Assembly: GCF_019343195.1 (NCBI RefSeq)
Contig: NZ_RPHB01000001.1
Coordinates: 724,136-788,135, forward strand
DNA from: Arthrospiribacter ruber
GTDB taxonomy: Bacteria; Bacteroidota; Bacteroidia; Cytophagales; Cyclobacteriaceae
DNA length: 64,000 nucleotides
Direction: 5' to 3'
The notes under the pieces: generated by a model
Database searches by the model: none
The model's input: only the letters and a program-made list of their open reading frames with translations
What the model was told of the DNA's origin: nothing
Shown: piece after piece, positions 8,976 to 17,860 of the stretch
How the letters are laid out: every line of letters starts with the position of its first letter
Numbering within the stretch: position 1 is the stretch's first letter
Made by a program: the position numbers and the translations under genes

Positions 8976-9152
8976 TCTTGAAAAGTTGGGGTATTTTTTT
9001 AACAAAGCACAGCATTTGTTTATTTCGAAAAGCTTTTGGTTATCAAAAACAATTCTTTTAAACAAGTAATTGAACTATTGATGATTTTATTTATCAGTGA
9101 TTTAATAATATTTGATAAATTATGCTCTGCTAAATGACAGTAGCTGAATAAG

Positions 9153-12100
9153 ATGTGGTTTAATTTAGGAAGGGTAAAAGGGTTTTTGGTATTTCTGGCA
9201 ATATTGCTGGCGAGTAAAAATTTGACTTTCGGTCAGTCAACGACTATTGGCAGGGAATTTTTTTTAGGTTTTATGGAAAACAACCGCACCACTACTCCAG
9301 TGTTGAGGTTGGACCAAGCTTCCATTATCATATCCGCAGAAGAAGATGCCACCGGAGTGATTCAGTATGAAAGCAATTCCATACCTTTTTCTGTCAAAGC
9401 AGGTGATCAATTTGTATATGCATTTCCTGAAGATGGACTCGATATGATCCATAGGACTTCCCGCAGGATTGAGAATAAAGGGATCTATATCATGTCCAGC
9501 GGTAATATTTCTGTACATGCCTTCAATTTCAGAGCTAGAAGTGCGGATGGTACGGTAATCTTACCGCTTCCTTCATTGGGAAAAGATTATTATGTGACTG
9601 CCCATCATGAGAATTTCAATCCCGGAGTTGACCCTGGGTCAAATGTAAATTATGAGAGCACGCTTTTGGTAGTCGCGGTGGAGGACAATACGCAGGTTGA
9701 AATTAGCCTCTCTGCCCAATCCAATGATCCTATTCCAATTCCTCCCGGTTCTACAATTTCGGTTGAATTAAGCAAAGGTGAAAGCTATCAGGTGAAAGCA
9801 GTAGGGGACCTGACAGGCTCAAGGGTAAGGGTAGTTAACAGTACAGGTGATGATTGCAAAAATGTGGCTGTTTTTGGTGGGAACAAGATGACTTCAGTAG
9901 CCCAGGAATGTGATGGGTCTACTGGAGATCATTTGTTCCAACAGACCTATCCAATATTTTCATGGGGGAAGGAATATGTACATATCCCTTTTGCTGGAAG
10001 GACTTCGGGAGAAATGGTTAAAGTACTTGCTGCCGAAAATAATACCCGGGTATTTGTCAATGGACAACAAAGGGCAGTCATCAATGCGGGTAGGCATGTA
10101 TCCTTTTCTTTTGGACGGGAGGAGCTGGCCAATATCACAGCAGATAAGCCTATCGCGGTCACTACTTTTGCCAAAAGCTATTTTTGCAATATTCAATCCG
10201 GACAAAATGCAAGCAACGGTGATCCTACTATGATCACTTTAAGTCCTAACAACCAATTGATCAAAAGTACGGTATTTTCTGCAGTACAGGTGGTCGGGAT
10301 TGTGAATCATTTTGTCAATATCCTTACAAAGACAGAGAGCAAAGACAAAACCATTTTAGACGGACAGAACATTGGAGCTTCTTTTCAACCTGTTCCAGGA
10401 AATGCTGCCTATTCTTATGCAAGGGTAGAAGTGAGTGAAGGAAGCCATTCACTCAGCAATGAAGACGGTCTGATAGGCTATGTTTATGGATCGGGATTCA
10501 TAGAATCTTACGGTTACTCGGCCGGAGCCAGCATCAATAACCTCAACTTTGAGACCGAGGTGGCCTATGACTTTGATGTGGTGGGCGATAAAGTTGCCTG
10601 TTTGGGTGAACAGGCCTCATGGACAGTAAATCCACGGGATTCAAAGTTCGTGATTTTTGAATGGAAGTTTGAAAATGAAGAGGATATCAAGGAAGGAAAA
10701 ACAGTAGAGCATCTTTTTGATGAGCCAGGGGTCTATAAAATCAAGATTTCTGCAATGACCGGTGACAGGTCCTGTGATGAAATGGAAGAAGCGGAATTTG
10801 AAGTAACCGTGGTTGAATCTAAAGGTAGCCTGGAAGGTCCTGAAAATGTATGTCCAAATATTGATGAAGTCACCTACTTCTTTGAGAATCCGGAAAATTC
10901 ATCTTCAGTATTGTGGGAGGTTGTGGGAGGACAGATTCTGGAAGAAGATGCTTATTCCGTTAAAGTTTTATGGGGAGATTTTGATCCTGAAGCCAAGGTG
11001 ATTGCCACTCCACTTACAGAAGAAGGCTGTCAGGGAATAGCACAGGAAATAGCGGTTTTTATCAATGATTCCATAATACCAAGAAAGCCTAAAGGAATAG
11101 CTGAGATTTGTTATGATGAAGGTGTTTCTCAATTCTATTCAGTAGCAGATCTTATTCCTGGAAGGGTTTATCAATGGTTTATTGAAGGAGGTGAAATTCT
11201 TTCTCAATCAGATGCTTATGAAATTGAAGTGCTTTGGCCTGGTCCCGGAAGTACCGGTCAAATTTGGTACGAAGAATACAGTGGAGCCAATGCCTCTTGC
11301 GGAGGCGAGTCAGAAAGATTGGTGGTCAATGTAAATACACCGCTTCAGGCAGAAGTGGCTGATTTTACTGAATTGGTTTGTGCCGGAGCCAATGCCGGAA
11401 GTATAGAAATGCGCACATCTGGCGGTTCTGGGAATTATGAATTCATTTGGACACACGATAATAACCTAAAAGGGCCCAAAGCTGAAAATTTGCAGCCTGG
11501 CGTATATTCAGTTATTGTGAAGGATGCCGGGGGATGTGAATTGTTTTTTGAGAACATAGAGATCAGTGAAGCTCCTGCCCTTCAATTATCAGGGGAGATG
11601 AATATTGAGCCTGCAAGATGTTTTGATTCAGAGGATGGCTCGCTGAGTTTTGAGGTTCTAGGAGGAGTAGCTCCCTACACTGTTTTAGGTGAGAGTGTAT
11701 TGGTAGTAGGTAGCAGCATACAGGTTTTTAATTTGGCTAAAGGGAATTACGCCATCGAGGTAATTGATGCAGGAGGCTGTGTGCTTCCGCTGGAATTTGA
11801 AGTTGGGGCTCCTGAAACAATGGAGACAGAGTTTATTCTTGAAAATGTAGCCTGCCCGGGCAGTATCAGTGGGTCGATTTTGGCTATCAGTAAAGGAGGA
11901 GTTGGGCCTTATGCCTATTTCTGGGAATTTGATGGAAGTGTGGGCCCAAGGTTGAGTCAATTGGGCCCAGGAGAGTACACACTTAGGGTGACAGATTCTA
12001 ATGATTGCGAGCAAAGCTTTACTGGCAGTGTAACCGAAGATGCTCCGCAACTGAGAATGCCGACGGGCTTTGATACCCAAAAGGAAAGCATATTTGAAGG

Positions 12101-12308
12101 TGTGAGCAATTGTGAGGTGGCTTTCACCTTAATGATTTACAGCAAATGGGGAGAATTGGTCTACGTAGGGAATGAAGGCTGGGATGGTACAATCAAAGGG
12201 CAGGAGGCCCCGATGGGTGTATATTCCTATATGATTGAATACAGCTATACTATCGATGGAACAGCAAGAACAGAGAAAAAAGCAGGAGTCTTTACACTGA
12301 TAAGGTGA
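9153..12308 (+). CDS. Tandem paralogue of the large T9SS type B surface protein
   Basis: The 1051-residue protein starts at ATG 9153 with a signal peptide ending LTFGQ. It has the same architecture and nearly the same length as its upstream neighbour: an IgGFc-binding-N-like region (about 30-450, STTIGREFFLGFMEN), a PKD-like domain (about 470-550), a middle region with two further Ig-like units, three SprB-type repeats (near 740, 823 and 900) and a type B sorting tail (FTLMIYSKWGELVY to GVFTLIR). Long identical stretches such as LTGSRVRVV, FGGNK and RSADGTVILP show that the pair arose by tandem duplication. The genes are 198 bases apart, so they may be separately controlled. Adhesin or glycan-binding roles are inference. 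Confidence 0.85.
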   Translation: MWFNLGRVKGFLVFLAILLASKNLTFGQSTTIGREFFLGFMENNRTTTPVLRLDQASIIISAEEDATGVIQYESNSIPFSVKAGDQFVYAFPEDGLDMIHRTSRRIENKGIYIMSSGNISVHAFNFRARSADGTVILPLPSLGKDYYVTAHHENFNPGVDPGSNVNYESTLLVVAVEDNTQVEISLSAQSNDPIPIPPGSTISVELSKGESYQVKAVGDLTGSRVRVVNSTGDDCKNVAVFGGNKMTSVAQECDGSTGDHLFQQTYPIFSWGKEYVHIPFAGRTSGEMVKVLAAENNTRVFVNGQQRAVINAGRHVSFSFGREELANITADKPIAVTTFAKSYFCNIQSGQNASNGDPTMITLSPNNQLIKSTVFSAVQVVGIVNHFVNILTKTESKDKTILDGQNIGASFQPVPGNAAYSYARVEVSEGSHSLSNEDGLIGYVYGSGFIESYGYSAGASINNLNFETEVAYDFDVVGDKVACLGEQASWTVNPRDSKFVIFEWKFENEEDIKEGKTVEHLFDEPGVYKIKISAMTGDRSCDEMEEAEFEVTVVESKGSLEGPENVCPNIDEVTYFFENPENSSSVLWEVVGGQILEEDAYSVKVLWGDFDPEAKVIATPLTEEGCQGIAQEIAVFINDSIIPRKPKGIAEICYDEGVSQFYSVADLIPGRVYQWFIEGGEILSQSDAYEIEVLWPGPGSTGQIWYEEYSGANASCGGESERLVVNVNTPLQAEVADFTELVCAGANAGSIEMRTSGGSGNYEFIWTHDNNLKGPKAENLQPGVYSVIVKDAGGCELFFENIEISEAPALQLSGEMNIEPARCFDSEDGSLSFEVLGGVAPYTVLGESVLVVGSSIQVFNLAKGNYAIEVIDAGGCVLPLEFEVGAPETMETEFILENVACPGSISGSILAISKGGVGPYAYFWEFDGSVGPRLSQLGPGEYTLRVTDSNDCEQSFTGSVTEDAPQLRMPTGFDTQKESIFEGVSNCEVAFTLMIYSKWGELVYVGNEGWDGTIKGQEAPMGVYSYMIEYSYTIDGTARTEKKAGVFTLIR

Positions 12309-12384
12309 ATTTGGTATTGATTTTTGAATTACCAAATAAGATTTACGACGCTTTTTCAAGTTCATCGATTAGTAAAAGAATCAG

Positions 12385-12454
12385 TAAGTTAAGTGTTAAA
12401 GGTTAATTGTTAAAATTCGTCCTAACAGCTTAACCTTTAACCCTCAACAACTTT
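12385..12454. repeat. Imperfect long inverted repeat between convergent genes
   Basis: The block AAGTTAAGTGTTAAAGGTTA beginning at 12387 is matched in reverse complement by TAACCTTTAACCCTCAACAA at 12431-12450, with the centre near 12415. It lies between two convergent genes. There is no strong T-tract, so it could be a weak bidirectional terminator or a small repeat. The short word ATTTACGACG also occurs twice in this gap. Confidence 0.35.
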
Positions 12455-12510
12455 TAGTTCTTCAATCCGGTTACGAATTACGATTTACGACGGCTAATTC
12501 AGGACCTCAA

Positions 12511-13443
12511 TCAAATCACTTTCTCGAAGTAAGCAATAGTTTTTTTCAAGCCCTCGCTCAAAGGAACTTTAGGTTCCCATCCCAATTCTTTTTGTGCCAT
12601 GTCAATGATCGGTTTCCGCTGCAAGGGGTCATCCTGTGGAAGTGGTCTGAATACCAATTTACTTTTACTGCCAGTGAGGTCTATGATTTTTTCTGCAAGC
12701 TCAAGCATAGTGAACTCTCCAGGGTTGCCGATATTGACTGGTCCTGTAAAGCCATCACGGCTATTCATCAACCTATACATCCCATCGATCAAGTCATCAA
12801 CATAGCAAAAACTTCGGGTTTGCTTTCCATCTCCATAAATGGTGATGTCTTGCCCCTTAAGAGCTTGCACTATGAAATTACTGACCACCCTTCCGTCATT
12901 TTGATTCATTCTTGGGCCATAAGTGTTGAAAATCCTCATCACCTTGATTTTGACATTGTGTTGTCTATGGTAATCAAAGAACAAAGTTTCGGCACAGCGC
13001 TTTCCCTCGTCATAGCATGCTCTTGGTCCTATAGGGTTTACGTTTCCCCTGTAGCTTTCTGGTTGTGGATGGATTTCCGGATCCCCATAAACTTCAGAAG
13101 TAGATGCTTGAAGTATTTTGATCTTTAGTCTTTTTGCCAAGCCGAGCATATTGATCGCCCCGATTACCGAAGTCTTGGTAGTCTGTACCGGATCAAATTG
13201 ATAATGGACGGGACTGGCAGGACAAGCTAAATTATAGATTTCATCCACTTCGACATAAGTTGGAAAAGTAACATCATGCCTGATTAATTCAAAGTTTTTG
13301 TTGTCCAGCAAATGGTGGATATTCATTCTACTTCCGGTAAAAAAGTTGTCCATACAGAGTACTTCATTTCCTTCAGCGATTAATCTATCAGCAAGATGGC
13401 TACCCAAAAATCCGCCACCTCCTGTTACTAAAATTCTTTTCAT
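12511..13443 (-). CDS. UDP-glucuronate decarboxylase (UDP-xylose synthase)
   Basis: This extended short-chain dehydrogenase/reductase converts UDP-glucuronate to UDP-xylose with an internal NAD cycle. The 310-residue protein has the NAD motif TGGGGFLG (7-14), a Ser/Thr cluster QASTSEVYG (112-120) and the catalytic YxxxK as Tyr144/Lys148 (ACYDEGKR). [12 protein letters not shown] (71-82) and [10 protein letters not shown] are hallmarks of the UXS subgroup. The length is typical of the bacterial enzyme. It faces galE divergently across 167 bases, so the two sugar-nucleotide enzymes probably supply the same surface glycan pathway (inference). UDP-glucose dehydrogenase is not in the window. Confidence 0.92.
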   Translation of the reverse strand: MKRILVTGGGGFLGSHLADRLIAEGNEVLCMDNFFTGSRMNIHHLLDNKNFELIRHDVTFPTYVEVDEIYNLACPASPVHYQFDPVQTTKTSVIGAINMLGLAKRLKIKILQASTSEVYGDPEIHPQPESYRGNVNPIGPRACYDEGKRCAETLFFDYHRQHNVKIKVMRIFNTYGPRMNQNDGRVVSNFIVQALKGQDITIYGDGKQTRSFCYVDDLIDGMYRLMNSRDGFTGPVNIGNPGEFTMLELAEKIIDLTGSKSKLVFRPLPQDDPLQRKPIIDMAQKELGWEPKVPLSEGLKKTIAYFEKVI

Positions 13444-13610
13444 AAAAAGGCTTATTTTTATTCTGCTACGAAATAAATTAAAATATTCTAAAAACCGGTG
13501 TTTTTTTTAAAATAGAAAAAAAACTATTGAATAGATAATTTATGGAGCAGACTTCCCTTCTTCAGATTATCCTATTAATATTGTGTTTTGGGGATTATTT
13601 AAACTAAGTC

Positions 13611-14630
13611 ATGAAGAAAATTTTAATTACAGGAGGAGCAGGCTACATAGGCTCTCACACAGCAGTAGAATTGGTGAATGCAGGTTTTGAACCTATCATC
13701 ATAGATAATTTTTCGAATTCAGAAAAATCAACTCTTTCAGGCCTTGAACAGATACTGGCTAAAAAGATTAAATGCTACGAAGAAGATTGTAATGATAAAT
13801 CAGCTGTAGAGCAAATTTTCAAGGAAAACCAGCTTGAAGGTGTTATTCATTTTGCTGCATACAAAGCAGTAGGAGAGAGCACACAGGTTCCATTGAACTA
13901 TTATAAAAATAATATTGACTCACTTTTGGTGATATTAGAATGTATGGCAAAATATGGGGTCAAAGATCTTGTCTTTTCTTCTTCCTGTACGGTTTATGGT
14001 CAACCTGATGTTTTGCCTGTTACAGAATCTACGCCCCGTAAAGAGGCTGAAAGCCCTTATGGAAATACCAAAAAAATCTGTGAAGACATACTTCATGATT
14101 ATGTAAAAAGTAAGGCGGGGGTACGGATTATCTCCCTGAGGTATTTCAACCCTGTTGGAGCACATCCAAGTTCAGCTTTGGGAGAATTGCCTTTGGGAAC
14201 TCCTAATAATTTGGTTCCTTTTATTACCCAAACTGCAGCAGGTATCAGAGAGAAGTTAACTGTATTTGGGGATGATTATGATACAGCAGACGGAAGCTGT
14301 GTAAGGGATTATATCCATGTGATGGATCTTGCAGATGCTCATGTCAAATCTTTGGAATACCTTTCTAGGCAAAAGGATGATTTCTACGATATCTTCAATG
14401 TAGGAACTGGAAATGGCAATACAGTTCTTGAAGTGGTCCATACTTTTGAAAAGGTATCCGGTAAATCGCTAAACTACATTATAGGACCTAGAAGGCCAGG
14501 TGATGTTGTAAAGGTTTGGGCAGATACTTCCAAAATCAACACTGTACTGGGCTGGAAAGCCCAATACAGCCTGGAGGATTCGCTCAGGGACTCGTGGAAT
14601 TGGCAGTTGAAGCTGGGGGAGAAGGTATAA
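13611..14630 (+). CDS. galE: UDP-glucose 4-epimerase GalE
   Basis: GalE interconverts UDP-glucose and UDP-galactose. The 339-residue protein has the NAD motif TGGAGYIG (7-14), the SSSCTVYG segment (123-130) with Thr127, and Tyr150/Lys154 of the YxxxK catalytic pair (SPYGNTKK). The C-terminal substrate domain includes GRRPGDV-like RRPGDVVKVWAD. Start is ATG 13611. Its last 47 bases overlap, tail to tail, the end of the GH99-like gene on the other strand. It is divergent from the UDP-xylose synthase gene, consistent with a small sugar-nucleotide cluster. Confidence 0.95.
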   Translation: MKKILITGGAGYIGSHTAVELVNAGFEPIIIDNFSNSEKSTLSGLEQILAKKIKCYEEDCNDKSAVEQIFKENQLEGVIHFAAYKAVGESTQVPLNYYKNNIDSLLVILECMAKYGVKDLVFSSSCTVYGQPDVLPVTESTPRKEAESPYGNTKKICEDILHDYVKSKAGVRIISLRYFNPVGAHPSSALGELPLGTPNNLVPFITQTAAGIREKLTVFGDDYDTADGSCVRDYIHVMDLADAHVKSLEYLSRQKDDFYDIFNVGTGNGNTVLEVVHTFEKVSGKSLNYIIGPRRPGDVVKVWADTSKINTVLGWKAQYSLEDSLRDSWNWQLKLGEKV

Positions 14631-16251
14631 ATCCTGTTCTTCTGTCTGTGAAGACCTCTTTGATGGCTTCCAAATAATCAAACCCATGTCCTTCTGTAGG
14701 TTCGATGTAGTTTCCTTCCAAATATTCATTCCAGCAACAGATCATGATGGTGTTCCCGTTGCTGGATTTATATTTTTCAGACTGTTTTTTGGCATCTTCC
14801 AGTTTAGCTTTGAAAGTTGATTTGGTGCTGTGAACCCTGTCTTTGATAGGCTCGCTGGGAAAGCCAGTTTGTTGCGGCCATGTACCACCTGCCGGTCTCA
14901 TATCCCAACCCATAGCTACAGGAACCTGATATTCAAAGGCTGGGTCGTTTTTAAACAATTCACTCCATTCTTGCCAATGGCCTTTGTAAGTTTTTCTCAT
15001 ATCCGCATAACTTTTGTTGTCCTGACGGTAATGGTTGTGGTAAACGTATCCCGTCAGGCCTTCAAAGCCCATTCCTTTCAATCTTGGGACATAATCCTGA
15101 AACAAAAGCCTATCGGTATACCTGCCTCCCCGCCATGGTTCCTGTCTATTGTTGGGAACCCATTTGGTAGGCATACCATATTGTCTTTCATTTGGCATCA
15201 TGGCTCCTGAGGCTACGGCTATGAATTTTATGCCGGACAACCCATTTTTTCTGGCCAAATCCTTAGACCTGTCCAATAGTTCCTTCATGGTGATTCCATA
15301 AAATGAAGCCCTAGATTCCGTGTCCTGAGGAAAATAGAAGTAGACAATCGGCCTTCCATCCTCTGACCTCAGATAATCTTTTCTTTTGAAATACTTGTCA
15401 ATCCAAAGCTGGGTGATTTTGTCATGCACTTGTAGATAAAGTGCCTTATCAGGCTTTTCTCCTCTGTAGTTTCGCCCTGCAGCCATACTTTCAGGCGAGC
15501 CAATGTCCAGCCAGGCTCTCCAGCGTTCATCAGAATCATCGCACCAATTGATGGCCCATTTCATTTGCTTATCAGCAGGAAGCTTGGCATTTTCTCTCAA
15601 AAGTACTTCCAACTGATCATTCCATTCTTCCAATCCGGGAACAGCCACCCTTCCATCTCTATTGGGATCAATTTTCCACCCTTCTGGATAGTAAATCTTT
15701 GCCTGTGGCCCAAAATACAGGTGATAGTAATAGTGTCTGCCAAAAAACCAATCATAGGCAAAAAAATCAATGCCATAGCTTTTCATATATTCCAGTTGCT
15801 TTTTGATGACTGCCGGATCGTCTCTTTTATAAAAACCCTTGAGGGCAGAGATAGGCTTCCTGTCCAGATAAGGACCTTCGTAAGGATATTGCCTGTTGTA
15901 GATTCTGCCCCTTGGACCCCAAATGGCCGTATTCTGCAAGCTGGCACAATCTTCTCTTCCTGTGATACAGGACCAAAAGCTGTCCCGGTCAAAATTAGGA
16001 TCAGAAGAAGTGTTCCAAGATGGCATATAGTACACTCCTACCATTTGCTGGGGACTGTTTTGCGTGTCCATCGTTCTTAAGAGGGAGCTCTCTCCTAATT
16101 CCTCCTCATTTGTTAAGCTTTTAGGACTTGTCTCTGCTTCAGCAAGCTGTTCGGAAGATTCATCTGATGTTTGGGAATCAGCATGCTCACAACCTTCTGG
16201 ATCAATGACGACAATACCTAGAATCAGTAGAAAAGGCCAAAATATTTTCAT
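14584..16251 (-). CDS. Glycoside hydrolase family 99-like (WbsX-type) exported protein
   Basis: The 555-residue protein starts at ATG 16251 (a TTG two codons earlier is possible). It opens with a hydrophobic signal followed by Cys (about residue 21), so it may be a lipoprotein, although the residues before Cys (DPEG) are not a canonical lipobox. The main domain begins MVGVYYMPSWNT and contains LEYMKSYGIDFFAYDWFFG, YFYFPQDTES and CCWNEYLEG, typical of the WbsX/GH99-like TIM-barrel group. That group includes endo-acting mannan-type hydrolases and O-antigen-linked proteins. The substrate cannot be stated. The gene end overlaps galE by 47 bases. Confidence 0.75.
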   Translation of the reverse strand: MKIFWPFLLILGIVVIDPEGCEHADSQTSDESSEQLAEAETSPKSLTNEEELGESSLLRTMDTQNSPQQMVGVYYMPSWNTSSDPNFDRDSFWSCITGREDCASLQNTAIWGPRGRIYNRQYPYEGPYLDRKPISALKGFYKRDDPAVIKKQLEYMKSYGIDFFAYDWFFGRHYYYHLYFGPQAKIYYPEGWKIDPNRDGRVAVPGLEEWNDQLEVLLRENAKLPADKQMKWAINWCDDSDERWRAWLDIGSPESMAAGRNYRGEKPDKALYLQVHDKITQLWIDKYFKRKDYLRSEDGRPIVYFYFPQDTESRASFYGITMKELLDRSKDLARKNGLSGIKFIAVASGAMMPNERQYGMPTKWVPNNRQEPWRGGRYTDRLLFQDYVPRLKGMGFEGLTGYVYHNHYRQDNKSYADMRKTYKGHWQEWSELFKNDPAFEYQVPVAMGWDMRPAGGTWPQQTGFPSEPIKDRVHSTKSTFKAKLEDAKKQSEKYKSSNGNTIMICCWNEYLEGNYIEPTEGHGFDYLEAIKEVFTDRRTGFIPSPPASTANSTSP

Positions 16252-16411
16252 TTTCAAAAGTGTTAGGTAATCAAATGGTTTACTTTTCTAAAATAGGAAA
16301 TGCATAACGGAATTACATCTTGGAGTTAGAAATACTTTACGATTAATCTCTTTTTAGTTGTTATAAAATGTTTGAATTCAGATATTGGTAAAGACATTTT
16401 AACTTTTACTT

Positions 16412-16669
16412 AGGGCGTGCTGAAAAACGCCAACTGAAGAATAAATTCTTTAAATTTTGATGAATACCCCGTTTGTCAGGTATTTTTTTTTAAGCAGGTG
16501 CATGTTTATTTAATGTTATAGCTTGATTTCCGTGCTCCTTAAAATTTCAAAATTTTAAGGCTAGTCTCAGGCATACCATCTTCTTCATTGGGCTCACTCG
16601 AAGTATAAGCATACATCTTCATTCGCCCGCTTTGAATCTGGCATACCTGAGACTTTTTCAGCAAGCCCT
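16412..16669. mobile_element. MITE-like element, 258 bp, with terminal inverted repeats and 4-bp target duplication
   Basis: The left end AGGGCGTGCTGAAAAACGCC (from 16412) and the right end, read in reverse complement, AGGGCTTGCTGAAAAAGTC (from 16669) agree at 16 of the first 17 positions. The element is flanked on both sides by ACTT (16408-16411 and 16670-16673), as expected for target-site duplication. It is far too short for a transposase. On the minus strand a 27-residue frame starting MKMYAYTSSEPNEEDG is visible but is probably incidental. It should be mobilised in trans by an insertion sequence elsewhere; the family cannot be named from these data. Confidence 0.65.
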
Positions 16670-16692
16670 ACTTATTTTCAACAAATATTTTA

Positions 16693-16820
16693 TGATAGCG
16701 ACTTTCTTATACCTTATATTGATGGTTGGACTCGTAATAATATTGGGGTTTATCCTTTTGATAGTCATCAGAGAGGGAGTTAAATCCTGGAAATTTATTT
16801 TCCGAAAGAGAAGGTTATAA
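16693..16820 (+). CDS. Possible 42-residue single-span membrane protein
   Basis: From ATG 16693 the frame encodes MIATFLYLILMVGLVIILG, more hydrophobic residues, and then a basic tail KSWKFIFRKRRL. This is a plausible small membrane protein with the positive-inside rule satisfied. It starts 20 bases after the MITE-like element and has no clear ribosome binding site or relative that I recognise. It could be a chance frame in AT-rich DNA. Confidence 0.25.
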
Positions 16821-16839
16821 AATTTCCAAATAAAAAAAA

Positions 16840-16872
16840 CCGTGCTGAAATTCAATTCAACACGGTTTTTTT
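16840..16872 (-). terminator. Intrinsic terminator after the transketolase operon
   Basis: CCGTGCTGAA (16840-16849) and TTCAACACGG (16856-16865) form a ten-pair stem with a six-base loop. Read on the minus strand the one non-Watson-Crick position is a U-G wobble, and an eight-base T-run follows. It starts 18 bases beyond the stop of the last minus-strand gene. A T-run on the other side means it may also work in the plus direction. Confidence 0.75.
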
Positions 16873-16890
16873 AAGTTATTAATCTCAATA

Positions 16891-17859
16891 TTATTTTCTG
16901 GCCAATGCTTTTTTGGCGGCCTTCACAATATTCTCGGCATTCAGTCCATATTTTTCCAGGAGCTGTGTCGGCGTACCTGATTCTCCAAAGGAATCGTTGA
17001 CCCCCACATACTCCAGCGGAGCAGGATGGTTCCTGATCAGTGTCTGGGCGATGCTGTCCCCCAAACCTCCGTTGAGCTGATGCTCTTCGGCAGATACCGC
17101 GCAGCCTGTCTTGGCTACAGAATCCAATATAGCTTCCGTATCCAGAGGCTTGATGGTGTGGATGTTGATTACCTCGGCAGAGATACCTTCCTCTCTCAAC
17201 ATGGCTTCCGCTACCACTGCTTCCCATACCAGGTGGCCTGTGGCGAAGATGGTCACGTCCTTGCCCTCTATCATTTTCCATGCCTTGCCGATCTCAAACT
17301 TCTGGTCTGCAGGGGTGAATATAGGCCAGCTTGGTCTGCCAAACCTGAGGTAGGCAGGACCTACATGGTCCACCAATGCCAGTGTCGCGGCCTTGGTCTG
17401 ATTGTAGTCACAGGGATTGATCACTGTCATGTGCGGCAGCATTCTCATCATGCCCAGGTCTTCCAGGATCTGGTGCGTAGCACCGTCCTCACCCAGCGTG
17501 AGGCCGGCATGGGAGGCGCAGATTTTCACATTCTTGTCCGAATAGGCCACAGACTGTCTGATCTGGTCATAGACCCTGCCTGTGGAGAAATTGGCAAAGG
17601 TGCCCGTGAAAGGGATTTTGCCCCCTATGGTCATACCGGCGGCAAGTCCTATCATGTTGGCTTCCGCGATACCTACCTGGAAAAACCTCTCGGGAAATTC
17701 CTTCTGAAAGGCCCCCATTTTCAGTGAACCTATCAGGTCGGCACAGAGGCCTACCACATTGGGGTTGTTTCTTCCTGCTTCCAGCAGTCCGTCACCGAAG
17801 CCGGAGCGTGTGTCCTTCTTTTCGGTATAGGTGTATTTTAAGTCAAGTGTCTTTTCCAT
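16891..17859 (-). CDS. Transketolase, C-terminal subunit (pyrimidine-binding half)
   Basis: This is the second half of a two-gene transketolase, which moves two-carbon ketol units in the pentose phosphate pathway. The 322-residue protein has a pyrimidine-binding domain with catalytic Glu66 in QVGIAEANMIG, GLTLGEDGATHQ further on, and the C-terminal transketolase domain (from about 190, DVTIFATGHLVWEAVVAE). It starts one base after the stop of the N-terminal half. Both frames are intact with their own starts, so this is a real split enzyme, known in many bacteria and archaea, and not a frameshift. Base composition is visibly more GC-rich than the neighbours. Confidence 0.9.
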   Translation of the reverse strand: MEKTLDLKYTYTEKKDTRSGFGDGLLEAGRNNPNVVGLCADLIGSLKMGAFQKEFPERFFQVGIAEANMIGLAAGMTIGGKIPFTGTFANFSTGRVYDQIRQSVAYSDKNVKICASHAGLTLGEDGATHQILEDLGMMRMLPHMTVINPCDYNQTKAATLALVDHVGPAYLRFGRPSWPIFTPADQKFEIGKAWKMIEGKDVTIFATGHLVWEAVVAEAMLREEGISAEVINIHTIKPLDTEAILDSVAKTGCAVSAEEHQLNGGLGDSIAQTLIRNHPAPLEYVGVNDSFGESGTPTQLLEKYGLNAENIVKAAKKALARK

Positions 17860-17860
17860 T

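Larger units (their letters stand above)
16258..16890. other. Intergenic stretch of about 630 bases
   Basis: Between the GH99-like gene and the transketolase operon the sequence is AT-rich. It holds the MITE-like element at 16412-16669, a possible 42-codon small membrane ORF at 16693-16820 and the terminator hairpin at 16840-16872. I see no RNA gene in it; 16258-16411 looks featureless. Confidence 0.7.
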
